The notes: generated by a model from the sequence alone, not told the origin. Numbered from the stretch's first letter, positions 23,394 through 31,619 are shown. The stretch is DNA of 51,361 nucleotides from Prevotella sp. (GCA_022641735.1 JALCDQ010000013.1:1-51361), one strand, 5' to 3'. Numbers and translations are program-made.

Positions 23394-24335
23394 ATGGAAG
23401 CAACTAAAATTGAACGTCGCTCTAAATATCGCACTTTGCGGGATTGCCTGATTATCGCCCTCGCCATGTTGATGGGGTCGGTAGGTTGGGTGTTGTTCCT
23501 ATTGCCGAATGAAATCACAACGGGAGGTGTCGCGGGCATCTCCTCTATCATTTATTGGGGCTTCCACATTCCTCCTTCCATTATTTATTTTGCCCTTAAT
23601 GCCATCCTCCTTGCTTGTGCGTTGAAGATATTAGGATGGAAGTTTTGCGCCAAAACGCTTTATGCCGTTGCGCTCTTCACCCTCTTTTCCTCGTTGTTGC
23701 AAACTTATACAGCTGATATTCATCTGCTGGCCGACCAGAAATTCATGGCGCTGATAGTAGGTGGAGCCTTCATCGGAACAAGCGTGGGGCTCGGTCTTTC
23801 ATGTGGTGGAAGCACCGGTGGGTCGGATGTCATCGCCGCCATCGTTCGTAAATATAAGGACATCTCGTTAGGTCATATCATCCTGTTATGCGACCTTTGC
23901 ATCATCACTTCCAGTTATCTGGTGCTGAAAGATTGGGAGAAAGTCATCTATGGTTATGTGTTGCTTTTCATCTCCTCTTTCTGTGTAGATCAAGTGGTGA
24001 ATGCGATGAGGAGGTCAGTGCAGTTCTTCATCATTTCTGATGAATACGAAGCCATCGGCAGAGCCATTAATGAAATCGTGCCAAGAGGATGCACCATCTT
24101 CGATGGACATGGTTTTTATTCCGGCAAAAACATACAGGCGCTCTTTGTGATAGCCAAGAAAAGCGAGTCGAGCATGATTTTCCGCCTGATAGAAGATATT
24201 GACCCGAAAGCCTTTGTGTCACAGAGTTCCGTGATAGGTGTCTATGGCTTGGGCTTCGATAATTTCCGTCGTCGCAGTAAAGGCAAGTTGAAGGAAGACC
24301 AGGCGATGATTTCCGAAGTACTAAAAAAAGAATAA
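23394..24335 (+). CDS. YitT-family membrane protein (DUF161/DUF2179)
   Basis: A 313-residue protein. The N-terminal two thirds hold about five or six membrane helices, beginning with DCLIIALAMLMGSVGWVLFLL and including the glycine-rich family stretch GLGLSCGGSTGGSDVIAAIV. The C-terminal cytoplasmic domain (VQFFIISDEYEAIGRAINEI, RGCTIFDGHGFYSGKNIQAL) is the DUF2179 domain. The family is widespread; its transport or regulatory role is not settled. The start is ATG 23394, which follows the promoter at a normal distance; the frame upstream to 23358 crosses the promoter. It shares a 17-base gap with the next gene and is probably co-transcribed. Confidence 0.85.
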   Translation: MEATKIERRSKYRTLRDCLIIALAMLMGSVGWVLFLLPNEITTGGVAGISSIIYWGFHIPPSIIYFALNAILLACALKILGWKFCAKTLYAVALFTLFSSLLQTYTADIHLLADQKFMALIVGGAFIGTSVGLGLSCGGSTGGSDVIAAIVRKYKDISLGHIILLCDLCIITSSYLVLKDWEKVIYGYVLLFISSFCVDQVVNAMRRSVQFFIISDEYEAIGRAINEIVPRGCTIFDGHGFYSGKNIQALFVIAKKSESSMIFRLIEDIDPKAFVSQSSVIGVYGLGFDNFRRRSKGKLKEDQAMISEVLKKE

Positions 24336-24352
24336 TTATAAATGTTTGACTT

Positions 24353-25309
24353 ATGAAAAAGTTTCTGAAAGTATTTGTGTTGGCGGTCCTCGTGATATTC
24401 GTGGTGGCCATGGTAGGTGGAAGTATTTACATGCTCAATTTCTCCCTTTCGAGAAAAGACGAGCCTAAAGGAAAGAAAAGCATGAGTTTGGCTTTGCGTA
24501 CTCGTGAATATCCTGACGTGAAACCATGGATTGACAGCCTCTTGAGCATTCACGCCTTGCGCGATACTTTCATCATCATGCCGAATGGAGAGCGCAATCA
24601 TGCCCTCTTTGTATGGGCTCCTCGCAAGACCGGAAAGACTGCTATCCTCGTGCATGGCTATAAAGATCGTGCCGAAGGAATGCTCAATTTTGCCATGATT
24701 TATGCCAAAATGGGATATAACGTACTTCTCCCTGACCTTCATGCGCATGGCGAGAGTGAGGGTCAGGACATACAAATGGGGTGGAAAGACCGCAAGGACG
24801 TGCTCCATTGGTGTGCTGTGGCTGACTCCATGTTTGCCGATTCCACAGGACATAGCCGTCAAGTGTTGCATGGCGTGTCGATGGGAGCAGCCACAGTGAT
24901 GTGCGTGTCGGGTGAGAATACGCCTGCTTATATCAAGTGTTTTGTGGAAGATTGCGGATATACGAACGTTTGGGATGAGTTCAAACATGAAGTGGTGCAG
25001 ATGTTCGGAATTCCTGCCTTCCCTCTGATTTATTTCACTTCAGCCTATTGTAAGCTACGTTATGGCTGGAGCTTTGGTGAGGCTTCACCTTTGAAACAAG
25101 TAGCAAAATGCCATAAGCCGATGCTCTTTATTCATGGCGATAACGACACTTTCGTGCCTTCATGGATGGTGCATCCCCTCTATGCAGCCAAACCTCAGCC
25201 TAAAGAGCTCTATATTGGCCATGGCTCTGAGCATGCCCAAACTTATCGTGACCATAAGGCGGAGTATGTAGCCCTTGTGCATCGATTTGCAGGGAAGTAT
25301 ATCAAATAG
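24353..25309 (+). CDS. Membrane-anchored alpha/beta hydrolase
   Basis: A 318-residue protein with an N-terminal hydrophobic anchor (FLKVFVLAVLVIFVVAMVGGSIYML) and a serine hydrolase domain outside the cytoplasm. The oxyanion strand is ILVHGYKDRAEGM, the nucleophile elbow is HGVSMGAATVM (Ser in GVSMG), the acid is in FIHGDNDTFVP and the histidine is in GSEHAQTYRDH. So the triad is complete. The substrate is unknown; similar Bacteroidetes proteins are annotated as esterases or peptidase-like hydrolases. It follows YitT by 17 bases and is convergent with the TlpA-like gene. Confidence 0.85.
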   Translation: MKKFLKVFVLAVLVIFVVAMVGGSIYMLNFSLSRKDEPKGKKSMSLALRTREYPDVKPWIDSLLSIHALRDTFIIMPNGERNHALFVWAPRKTGKTAILVHGYKDRAEGMLNFAMIYAKMGYNVLLPDLHAHGESEGQDIQMGWKDRKDVLHWCAVADSMFADSTGHSRQVLHGVSMGAATVMCVSGENTPAYIKCFVEDCGYTNVWDEFKHEVVQMFGIPAFPLIYFTSAYCKLRYGWSFGEASPLKQVAKCHKPMLFIHGDNDTFVPSWMVHPLYAAKPQPKELYIGHGSEHAQTYRDHKAEYVALVHRFAGKYIK

Positions 25310-25319
25310 CCGCGCTCCT

Positions 25320-26456
25320 TTATTTCAACGTTACATCCAACAGGTTATAGAAGTCGTCACTCTCTCCGGTTATCATCTTTAGGACCTTGCCTTCCGGTGA
25401 GATGAGCACTTTGTGAGGATAGCCTTTAACGCCGAAGGTCACCTCCGTAGTGCCATCGGCTGAACGTACCTGTTGCCAAGTGATGCCGTTCTTCCGCACG
25501 GCTTCCTTCCATTTGTCCTCCTTGTCATAACAGTCAACGCCTACGATTTCGAGCTTGTCCTTAAATTTGGCATAATATTCCTTCATCTTCGGGAATCCCT
25601 TGATGCACCAAGTGCACCATGAGCCCCAAAAGTCCACTATCACGTATTTGCCTTTATGGAAGAGTGAGCTCAGCGTGAAGTCGTTGCCTTTGAGATCTTT
25701 CAATGTGAAGTCAGGAGCAGGCTTGCCCTCTTCAATGGTTTCCTTAGCCTTTTGAGAGGCATTTTTGGCCTGCATATAACGGTCTGATAGCGTCTGACGA
25801 ATATCGAGGAAGTTCTTGAATCTGCCGTTGCGCACTTCTGGTGACAGCAGTTTGATCTCCTCTCCTAAATCATCGAAAGCCCCATCGCCGACGAATATCA
25901 CCGATGCCTCCTCATTAGGATGTTGGCGGAGATAATCCATTGCAAGGTTGCCCATACGCTTGTTGATGTCGATGTTGGTCTTCTCCCGTTGCTCTTTCAG
26001 TGCCTTCTCGTCGCCTCCAGCCTTCAATCCTTGCTGATATACAGCCTCCGATTGGTCGAATTCCTTCAGCAAAGGTCTTCTTGTTTCCTCAGCCTTTGCC
26101 AGTTTCTGATAAAAATCAGAGCCGCTTATTTTCCAATCGTAAGGCTCGCTGAAAACCCCATTGATGACCGCTTTCTCCTCAGGAACAAAGAAGATGAATT
26201 CCTCCACCTTCTTCGATTTCAAGGTCATAGAGGCTTTATAGGCATTCTTGATTTGGCATCCGAAATGGAATTCTCCTTTATTATCTACAGGCACATTGAA
26301 ACTGACGATTTCCTTCGTAGGCTCGCGTTTTACGAATTCCACTGCCAGTGTGTCGTTCTTTATATCCGTGAATGTTCCGCTCATTTGGAAATTGTCTTGT
26401 GCTGATGCGGCACTGCAAATGAGCAGGGCGCATAGAGAGGTCAATAGCTTCTTCAT
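25320..26456 (-). CDS. TlpA-like thiol-disulfide oxidoreductase with DUF4369
   Basis: A 378-residue periplasmic protein. The signal peptide is KKLLTSLCALLICSAASAQ. Residues 25 to about 120 form a DUF4369 domain (GTFTDIKNDTLAVEFVKREP, GEFHFGCQIKNAYKASMTLK). A charged helical linker follows. The C-terminal thioredoxin-like domain has the active site WGSWCTWCIKGFPKMKEYY (CTWC near residues 277-280), cis-Pro in GVKGYPHKVLISPEG, and so should reduce or isomerise disulfides. The start is ATG 26454-26456; an in-frame TTG at 26465 is less likely. Compare the relative at 7354-8349, which has lost the cysteines. Confidence 0.88.
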   Translation of the reverse strand: MKKLLTSLCALLICSAASAQDNFQMSGTFTDIKNDTLAVEFVKREPTKEIVSFNVPVDNKGEFHFGCQIKNAYKASMTLKSKKVEEFIFFVPEEKAVINGVFSEPYDWKISGSDFYQKLAKAEETRRPLLKEFDQSEAVYQQGLKAGGDEKALKEQREKTNIDINKRMGNLAMDYLRQHPNEEASVIFVGDGAFDDLGEEIKLLSPEVRNGRFKNFLDIRQTLSDRYMQAKNASQKAKETIEEGKPAPDFTLKDLKGNDFTLSSLFHKGKYVIVDFWGSWCTWCIKGFPKMKEYYAKFKDKLEIVGVDCYDKEDKWKEAVRKNGITWQQVRSADGTTEVTFGVKGYPHKVLISPEGKVLKMITGESDDFYNLLDVTLK

Positions 26457-26698
26457 ATCTTTCAATTCGTTTTTTGTTGTTATGAAAGTACTAAGATAAG
26501 GAAAAATTCAGGGAGGAAGATGCCGGTAATCAGGTTATTAACGAAAATTGACAAGCTAAGCAATCCTTTAACATATTTTTGAAAGCAGGAATTCAAAAAA
26601 ACTGATCGACCTTCCTATCTTATCAGACTCTTTTCTGTCCATTTTTTCAATTTGAGGCTGATTTCCCGTTTTAAGGAATAATTATCGGAAGAGGGTTG

Positions 26699-26706
26699 TA
26701 TCTTTG
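26699..26706 (+). promoter_or_regulatory. -7 box TATCTTTG for the gene at 26738
   Basis: A perfect TAnnTTTG box on the plus strand, 31 bases before the ATG at 26738. Confidence 0.6.
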
Positions 26707-26737
26707 CATGAGAAAACAACTTTAAAACAAAAAAACA

Positions 26738-27499
26738 ATGAAACAAGATTCCAATTTTCTTGAAGAAGAGGCTTTCATCCCAGTGGACTTTATGTGCCGA
26801 AAGCATGATTATTTTGTGGCTAAGTGTTTGCAGCCTTATCATGCGCACAAGACGCATATCCACATAAGCAAGGATAATCCCAATGTCTATGCGACGGGGC
26901 TATATAAGGCCACGAAAGCACAATATAATGAATGGTTTGGTGAGGACTATGACGAGGAAGAGAGAAAGTGGCATGTTTGGAAGGAGTATGGAGAGAATAT
27001 GCCCTTTCTTTTTGAGCATCGGGAGGAGATTTATGCCCGACCGGATTATTACTATGCGCAGACCCCTTTATCCGTGATGTTTATCGGGCGGGTATATCTT
27101 GGAGCTTTGCTGAGAGCCTATGAGCTGGATAGCAAGCTTTTTGTGTATCCCTGCGATAAGGAGGGTTGTGACGGCGTGAGCTATATCTATTACTTTGCCG
27201 GCTCTCCACTTTCCGGCAGTATGTCGGCAAATGGCACTTGCAATAAATGCGGCGAAATGTCCTGCTTTCGAGCTTCGAGCTTTATGAAAATGATGCATGC
27301 CTTGGATGATATCATGAAGGCTGACCTTCCTGACGGATATGTCAAAAGAACGGAGAAGCCTTTGCAACCCTTGCAATTGCAGAAGCAGCATGGCAATCTG
27401 GTCCTTGACTTTACGCCTAAAGAGGGCGAGATGAGCCCGGAACGCCTGACTGTTTCCGATGTCATCCACTTGTTGAGGAGTGAGGAGGCCGAAGGATAG
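26738..27499 (+). CDS. Hypothetical protein with cysteine-rich zinc-ribbon-like core
   Basis: A 253-residue soluble protein with no signal peptide. Around residues 139 to 172 it has cysteines in the order PCDKEGC...GTCNKCGEMSC, which could hold a zinc ion. The N-terminal half is rich in aromatic and charged residues (HVWKEYGENMPFLFEHREEIYARPDYYYAQ). I do not recognise a family. It has its own promoter box. The next gene begins 74 bases downstream on the same strand and has a signal peptide, so shared function is not implied. Confidence 0.65.
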   Translation: MKQDSNFLEEEAFIPVDFMCRKHDYFVAKCLQPYHAHKTHIHISKDNPNVYATGLYKATKAQYNEWFGEDYDEEERKWHVWKEYGENMPFLFEHREEIYARPDYYYAQTPLSVMFIGRVYLGALLRAYELDSKLFVYPCDKEGCDGVSYIYYFAGSPLSGSMSANGTCNKCGEMSCFRASSFMKMMHALDDIMKADLPDGYVKRTEKPLQPLQLQKQHGNLVLDFTPKEGEMSPERLTVSDVIHLLRSEEAEG

Positions 27500-27573
27500 A
27501 TGCTTTTCTGCAACATCTTCCGTATTTAGAGATAATAAGAGATTATTTTAAACGTTATTCTATAAAAGCAAAA

Positions 27574-27990
27574 ATGATGAAAAGAACTTATATCCTGTTT
27601 CTATTATTGTTGATGGCATGCCTTAATATCCATGCACAGTATTTCCGTGACGGCAGAGGCTCCATTCTTGGAAAAATCGACGACCGCGGATACATCTACA
27701 ACCGTCGCGGAAGCTATGCCGGCAAGATTTGCGATAATGGCTTTCTCTATAACAATCGCGGCTCTTTGGTGGGAAGAATAGAGTCGGATAAAGTCCGAGA
27801 TGCCGGCGGGTCGATTATCGGATACATCAAAGGTGGCGGGGTAGTTTATAACTGCCATTTGCAGATTGTTGGGAGCATCAACAACGGCTTTGTATATGAC
27901 GCCCATCTCTCCATCATCGGGATGGTGCGAGGCATTGCGCCGACAGTCATTGCCGCCCTTTATTTCTTCCACCTTTTCGATATGTCGTGA
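27574..27990 (+). CDS. Secreted beta-repeat protein (5-fold beta-flower type)
   Basis: A 138-residue protein with a signal peptide (KRTYILFLLLLMACLNIHAQ). The mature part consists of five or six short repeats of the form 'R-G-S-x-x-G-K-I-x-D-x-G-x-I-Y-N': RGSILGKIDDRGYIYN, RGSYAGKICDNGFLYN, RGSLVGRIESDKVRD, GGSIIGYIKGGGVVYN, LQIVGSINNGFVYD, LSIIGMVRG. Such repeats in Bacteroidetes are annotated as 5-fold beta-flower proteins. No catalytic motif is visible. A weak inverted repeat (AAATCT/AGATTT) followed by T-rich sequence lies just downstream at 28009-28030 and may end the transcript. Confidence 0.75.
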   Translation: MMKRTYILFLLLLMACLNIHAQYFRDGRGSILGKIDDRGYIYNRRGSYAGKICDNGFLYNNRGSLVGRIESDKVRDAGGSIIGYIKGGGVVYNCHLQIVGSINNGFVYDAHLSIIGMVRGIAPTVIAALYFFHLFDMS

Positions 27991-28056
27991 GGACAGGAAA
28001 TCTCAAGATTTAATATTTTTTAACGTGTAGGATTCGACCAGTTAGGGTCAATTTCC

Positions 28057-28064
28057 TATCTTTG
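28057..28064 (+). promoter_or_regulatory. -7 box TATCTTTG for the gene at 28361, long leader
   Basis: A perfect TAnnTTTG box on the plus strand. If used, the transcript starts near 28068-28071 and has a leader of about 290 nt before the ATG at 28361. Confidence 0.6.
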
Positions 28065-28079
28065 CATTCGATTTTAAAA

Positions 28080-28159
28080 ACATCGTTAGAGTATCGAATT
28101 TCGATAGCCAACAGAGCTGGACGACAGCCACTGTGGAACACGGTTAAGAGCCCCGATGT
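28080..28159 (+). ncRNA. Cloverleaf-like structured element in the 5' leader
   Basis: Reading by eye, an outer stem ACATCG (28080-28085) with CGATGT (28154-28159) encloses three hairpins: TATCGA-ATT-TCGATA (28092-28106), GCTG-GACGA-CAGC (28116-28128) and ACTGTG-GAA-CACGGT (28130-28144). This is a four-way junction beginning about ten bases from the predicted transcript start. It is not a tRNA: there is no T-arm or anticodon stem of the right size. A cis-acting RNA regulator is possible; I do not recognise it as a known riboswitch class. Confidence 0.4.
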
Positions 28160-28187
28160 GAATGTTGAACATTAAAATATAAAACGT

Positions 28188-28271
28188 ATGAACAAAATTT
28201 CAAGCAACTTTTTTTGTGGAAATGCAAGTTTCTATGTGAAAAACATTTCAAGTATTACCCTCTTTATGTAA
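28188..28271 (+). CDS. Possible 27-residue leader peptide
   Basis: An ATG at 28188-28190 opens a frame of 27 codons ending TAA at 28269-28271 (MNKISSNFFCGNASFYVKNI...). It lies in the leader between the structured element and the 517-residue gene. No ribosome-binding site or family match supports it; it is noted as a candidate only. Confidence 0.2.
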   Translation: MNKISSNFFCGNASFYVKNISSITLFM

Positions 28272-28360
28272 AATTCTTTTGCATGAGCATGATGCCCTTG
28301 CTTTAACTCTTTGTGTGTTTAAATTTAATCGAATAATTAATATCAAAAAAAAATAACAAG

Positions 28361-29914
28361 ATGACAGAAAACCAAGAACAGAGTGAGTACCAGGTAGTTA
28401 TTGAGAATGGCCGTTACGGCTTAATTGATAAAGATAATTATTATATTATACCGCCCGTTTATGATGAGATTTTGAAAGTTGGGAATATTGCCAGATGCAG
28501 GGCATTCCGAGATTGGGAATACATAGATTTTGTAGAACGCAGTGTTGAGGGGAACCGAAGCATGACATTAACCTCCGGAAGGCCAGCGGGCAATTTCTCC
28601 TCTTCCGTTGGTTGTATTAGAAATGGTGAGTTTGACCGCACTCCTTTTAACAAGCAAAAGCGCCTGTTGGAGAATGGCTGTTATGTGATGTATGATGCGA
28701 AGACCGGGAAACTGGGAATGAAGGACTGTAAGAGCCGTTGGATTTTGCCGTGCCAGTTTGACGCTGTTTATAAATGGGATGATTGCGAGTTGATAGCCAC
28801 TCGCATAGGAACCACTTTTGGCTATTACAACTTACAGGGAAAGCAACTGTTGCCCGACGTGAAATATGGCGATGGTGCCGACGACCCTTATGGGAACTTT
28901 GGCCATTATGGCAGCGAGGGCGGATATTTGATGACCAAGCAGCTTGCTGATGATGACGACCCTCTAGCCTGTATATGCCATGGCCTGAGGCTGCATCTTG
29001 GCAAGACGCTTTTTGAAGATATGGTGGATGATTTTAAGGACAACTCCGAATATAGGCAGCTGGACTATAACATTGTGAAGACCTTGCTGAATAAAGAGAC
29101 CTACTCGCATTCCCTCTATCTTGCCAAATCATCTTCCGACAAGCCGACAGATGATTGCTTTAAGCAATTAGATATGTTGATTGGCGACAACGATTTGGTA
29201 GGGTATGAGATAGTGGCTAAAATGTGGACAAACTCCAAAAGCCGAATGCCGCAAACGGAAGTGAACACTTGCTGTCTTGAATTGTCAAGAAGAGCATTTG
29301 GTTACGACCTTGCTTATGGCATTGACGAAATGCTGAAAGACGGCGAGGTGAAATTTAGTTTTATAGTTTATTACGCGAGTTTTTGGGAAGACGGCCGGAG
29401 CTTGCCTGGATTTTGTGAATCTTACCCGAATGCCAACTTGCAGCAGGTAAAACACGAATTAGCCATGTACGAGGAATGCTTGGTAGCTTACAAGGAAACA
29501 CTTGTTTGGGATTATAGCAACCAACCTTGGGCTGAAACGGAGGATATATTGGATTACCTTGTGGATTCTGGATTTAGGACCGGCCCCTTTATTTATGAAT
29601 GCGTTAGGAAAATGATAGACTATTCCCATAACAAGAAAAATAAAGATGTTATACAATACTATTGCAACTGCGTGAAATGGGCATTAGAGAAAGGAATGAA
29701 TGTTAACCAAATTATTGGAGGCAATACAGCTATAGACCTATTGTATAATATTAGGAAATCTTATAATGGGAAAGTAGAGAAGCACAACCTCGGATATTTG
29801 ACGGACACTCTTCATTTGTTGGAGCAATATCATGCCAAAACCGTTTGGCAGTTGTGCAACGAAGAGGAAGAAGAGAAGAGCGCCACCTCTTCGGAAAATC
29901 AAGAGAAGCAGTGA
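28361..29914 (+). CDS. Large uncharacterised protein with WG-repeat-like N-terminus
   Basis: A 517-residue cytoplasmic protein without signal peptide or membrane helices. Residues 10 to about 180 contain strand units resembling WG (KWG) repeats: ENGRYGLIDKDNYYIIPPVYDEI, AKTGKLGMKDCKSRWILPCQFDAVYKWDDCELIAT (core GKLGMKDCKSRWILPCQFDAV) and FGYYNLQGKQLLP. The remaining two thirds are helical and rich in charged residues, ending EEEEEKSATSSENQEKQ. Function unknown. The start follows an A-rich run with no strong alternative. The gene is preceded by a long leader with a possible structured element, and it ends in a strong terminator that overlaps the stop codon. Confidence 0.7.
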   Translation: MTENQEQSEYQVVIENGRYGLIDKDNYYIIPPVYDEILKVGNIARCRAFRDWEYIDFVERSVEGNRSMTLTSGRPAGNFSSSVGCIRNGEFDRTPFNKQKRLLENGCYVMYDAKTGKLGMKDCKSRWILPCQFDAVYKWDDCELIATRIGTTFGYYNLQGKQLLPDVKYGDGADDPYGNFGHYGSEGGYLMTKQLADDDDPLACICHGLRLHLGKTLFEDMVDDFKDNSEYRQLDYNIVKTLLNKETYSHSLYLAKSSSDKPTDDCFKQLDMLIGDNDLVGYEIVAKMWTNSKSRMPQTEVNTCCLELSRRAFGYDLAYGIDEMLKDGEVKFSFIVYYASFWEDGRSLPGFCESYPNANLQQVKHELAMYEECLVAYKETLVWDYSNQPWAETEDILDYLVDSGFRTGPFIYECVRKMIDYSHNKKNKDVIQYYCNCVKWALEKGMNVNQIIGGNTAIDLLYNIRKSYNGKVEKHNLGYLTDTLHLLEQYHAKTVWQLCNEEEEEKSATSSENQEKQ

Positions 29915-29930
29915 TTGCTTCTCTTTTTTT
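29903..29930 (+). terminator. Rho-independent terminator overlapping the stop codon
   Basis: GAGAAGCA (29903-29910) pairs perfectly with TGCTTCTC (29916-29923), loop GTGAT, followed by seven T (29924-29930). The TGA stop (29912-29914) lies in the loop. Confidence 0.85.
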
Positions 29931-29970
29931 ATAATCGTTATATTCTTCTCTTGTTTTTTGGCAAAAAGAG

Positions 29971-30002
29971 TTTGGTGTTGACGCGGGAATTGCTTATCTT
30001 TG
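29971..30002 (+). promoter_or_regulatory. Promoter for the DUF4250 gene (-33 TTTG, -7 TATCTTTG)
   Basis: TTTG at 29971-29974 and TATCTTTG at 29995-30002 are separated by 20 bases, close to the Bacteroidetes -33/-7 pattern. The ATG at 30065 lies 62 bases downstream. Confidence 0.65.
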
Positions 30003-30064
30003 CAGCGGTAGATTTCGCGATGCTCTTATCGGAAGGAGCGGAGGTGCATTAAATATAATTACGG

Positions 30065-30250
30065 ATGGATCATTTACCCAAAAACGATATGCCGATGCTT
30101 GTGTCGGTCATCAATTTCCTGTTGCGCGACGAGGAGTTCGACAACCTCGACCAGATTTGCTATCACTTCAACATCGACAGAAAGGTGCTGGAGGCAAAGT
30201 TGGCGCGTAGCGGATTCCGTTATTCCGAAGAGCACAAGCGTTTTTGGTGA
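30065..30250 (+). CDS. DUF4250 domain-containing protein
   Basis: A 61-residue protein: LPKNDMPMLVSVINFLLRDE, then a helix-turn-helix-like stretch NLDQICYHFNIDRKVLEAKL and the C-terminal FRYSEEHKRFW. This matches the small DUF4250 family, a short helical protein of unknown function in Firmicutes and Bacteroidetes. The length is complete. The next gene starts 19 bases downstream in another frame. Confidence 0.85.
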   Translation: MDHLPKNDMPMLVSVINFLLRDEEFDNLDQICYHFNIDRKVLEAKLARSGFRYSEEHKRFW

Positions 30251-30269
30251 ATTTCAAAAATTGGCAGAT

Positions 30270-30524
30270 ATGATAACAAAAGACAGCATCGAGCAGACTT
30301 ATTGCTACTTTCATCAGAAGTGGGGTCTTTATACCCATTTACCCGAAGGCGAGTTGAAAGACGGCATCAAGTATTCCATCAGTTCCTATGTTGAAGGAAT
30401 GAATCAGGACTTATATGCGCGCATTGCCGAGGGCAAGGCGAATTTCCTTACCGATTACACGGCTTTCGAGCAGGACATGCCCAACGCTGTGGAGAGGCTT
30501 GAGAAGCTGATGGAGAATCTCTGA
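30270..30524 (+). CDS. Hypothetical 84-residue protein
   Basis: A helical protein starting MITKDSIEQTYCYFHQKWGLY and ending EQDMPNAVERLEKLMENL. The frame is open upstream to 30099, but that part is a shadow of the DUF4250 gene. It follows DUF4250 by 19 bases and probably shares its promoter. The stop at 30522-30524 abuts the convergent fusion gene at 30525. No family recognised. Confidence 0.65.
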   Translation: MITKDSIEQTYCYFHQKWGLYTHLPEGELKDGIKYSISSYVEGMNQDLYARIAEGKANFLTDYTAFEQDMPNAVERLEKLMENL

Positions 30525-31604
30525 TTAAAAAGATTTGAGCACGTTCCAGAAGTCATCCGGCAAGCAGATGTTCTTCACGTTTTCGGCTTGTCGGAACAGA
30601 GGCGCTATTTCTTCAGCATCAAAGCCGGCTATGCCGCAACCGATGCGTGTGACGAGGAACTTCTTTTCAGGATGCTGACGGGCAAAGGCGATGAAGTCAT
30701 CCACATAAGGGCGGATGGTCTCCGTACCGCCTTGCATGGTCGGGATGGCATAGCTCTGTCCTTGAAGCCCTACGCCTTGTCCCATGACAGCCCCGAAGTA
30801 TAGGCGTGCCGCGCGGGCAGCGCCTCCTCCATGCATTCCGGCAAGGTTGCTGCCGAAGACGAAGATTTCATTGTCAGCCAAGTGGTCGATATGGCTGGGT
30901 GTCGTACGGTTCTGATAGTTTGTTTCCATAGTTTTTGCAGATTGAATGGTTTCTCTCAATGGTGAATAATCCATGCTCACCTCGCAATTGTCCGGAATGA
31001 TGTCTCCGATAGTCTCGAAGTTGGCTTTGAAATAAGGGATGATGACACGTTCCATCATCTGATGATAGCGTTGCGTGACGGCCGAAGGCGTCATGCCGAG
31101 CTGTGCTGCCACCTCCTTGCCTTTGAATCCCTCTACGAGCATCATCTTCACAATCAGCGATGCCTTCGAGTCACGCCCGTAATAGCGGTCGCCCACTTCC
31201 TCAAGGGTCTTGCGCACGTCGGCATTGAAGTCGGAGTCGATGATGTCGAACTTCAGATGGGTGTTCTCCACCCTTTCCTCGAAGCTGTCGAAGCGTTTCT
31301 CCTTCTCCACTTCTTTCAGCCGGTCGAGCACCAGAAAGCGGAATCCGTTGATCATCCACGTTCTCAGGCTCATGTCAGGCTTGCGGTCAGAAAGTTGCCT
31401 CCAGTCGTTCTTGTCCAAGGCGAGATAATATTCATGCGCCAGCGAATAGAAGTCCATGCCGAACTTGTCGCTAAGCCCATAGCGGCGGCTGAGCACGTAA
31501 TATCCGATGCGGCAATATCCATAGAAATAAGTCCGCGTGATTTCGCTGTCCTTGTCTTGAAGTCCGGCGATGATTTCCTCATCCGAGAGTCCGTTTTTCA
31601 TCAT
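30525..31604 (-). CDS. Sigma-70-like/macro-like (A1S_2505-type) fusion protein
   Basis: A 359-residue protein in two parts. Residues 1 to about 195 look like an ECF-type sigma factor: a region-2-like stretch (DFYSLAHEYYLALDKNDW, SLRTWMINGFRFLVLDRLKEV) and a region-4 helix-turn-helix (VEGFKGKEVAAQLGMTPSAVTQRYHQM). Residues from about 245 to 357 look like the A1S_2505 phage-protein/macro-like domain: EIFVFGSNLAGMHGGGAARA at 246-265, QGQSYAIPTM at 281-290 and VTRIGCGIAGF at 318-328. Macro domains bind ADP-ribose or related nucleotides; binding here is an inference. An internal ATG at 30927-30929 begins the linker, so a separate macro-like product is also possible. It is divergent from the vWA gene at 31723. 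Confidence 0.75.
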   Translation of the reverse strand: MMKNGLSDEEIIAGLQDKDSEITRTYFYGYCRIGYYVLSRRYGLSDKFGMDFYSLAHEYYLALDKNDWRQLSDRKPDMSLRTWMINGFRFLVLDRLKEVEKEKRFDSFEERVENTHLKFDIIDSDFNADVRKTLEEVGDRYYGRDSKASLIVKMMLVEGFKGKEVAAQLGMTPSAVTQRYHQMMERVIIPYFKANFETIGDIIPDNCEVSMDYSPLRETIQSAKTMETNYQNRTTPSHIDHLADNEIFVFGSNLAGMHGGGAARAARLYFGAVMGQGVGLQGQSYAIPTMQGGTETIRPYVDDFIAFARQHPEKKFLVTRIGCGIAGFDAEEIAPLFRQAENVKNICLPDDFWNVLKSF

Positions 31605-31611
31605 AATGCCA

Positions 31612-31619
31612 CAAAATTA
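31612..31619 (-). promoter_or_regulatory. -7 box TAATTTTG for the sigma/macro fusion gene
   Basis: A perfect TAnnTTTG box on the minus strand, only seven bases before the ATG at 31604, so the mRNA would be leaderless or nearly so. Confidence 0.5.

Noticed and set aside
27604..27972. Minus-strand frame opposite the beta-flower gene
   Set aside because: The plus-strand gene has a signal peptide and clear protein repeats; the reverse frame mirrors the repeats.
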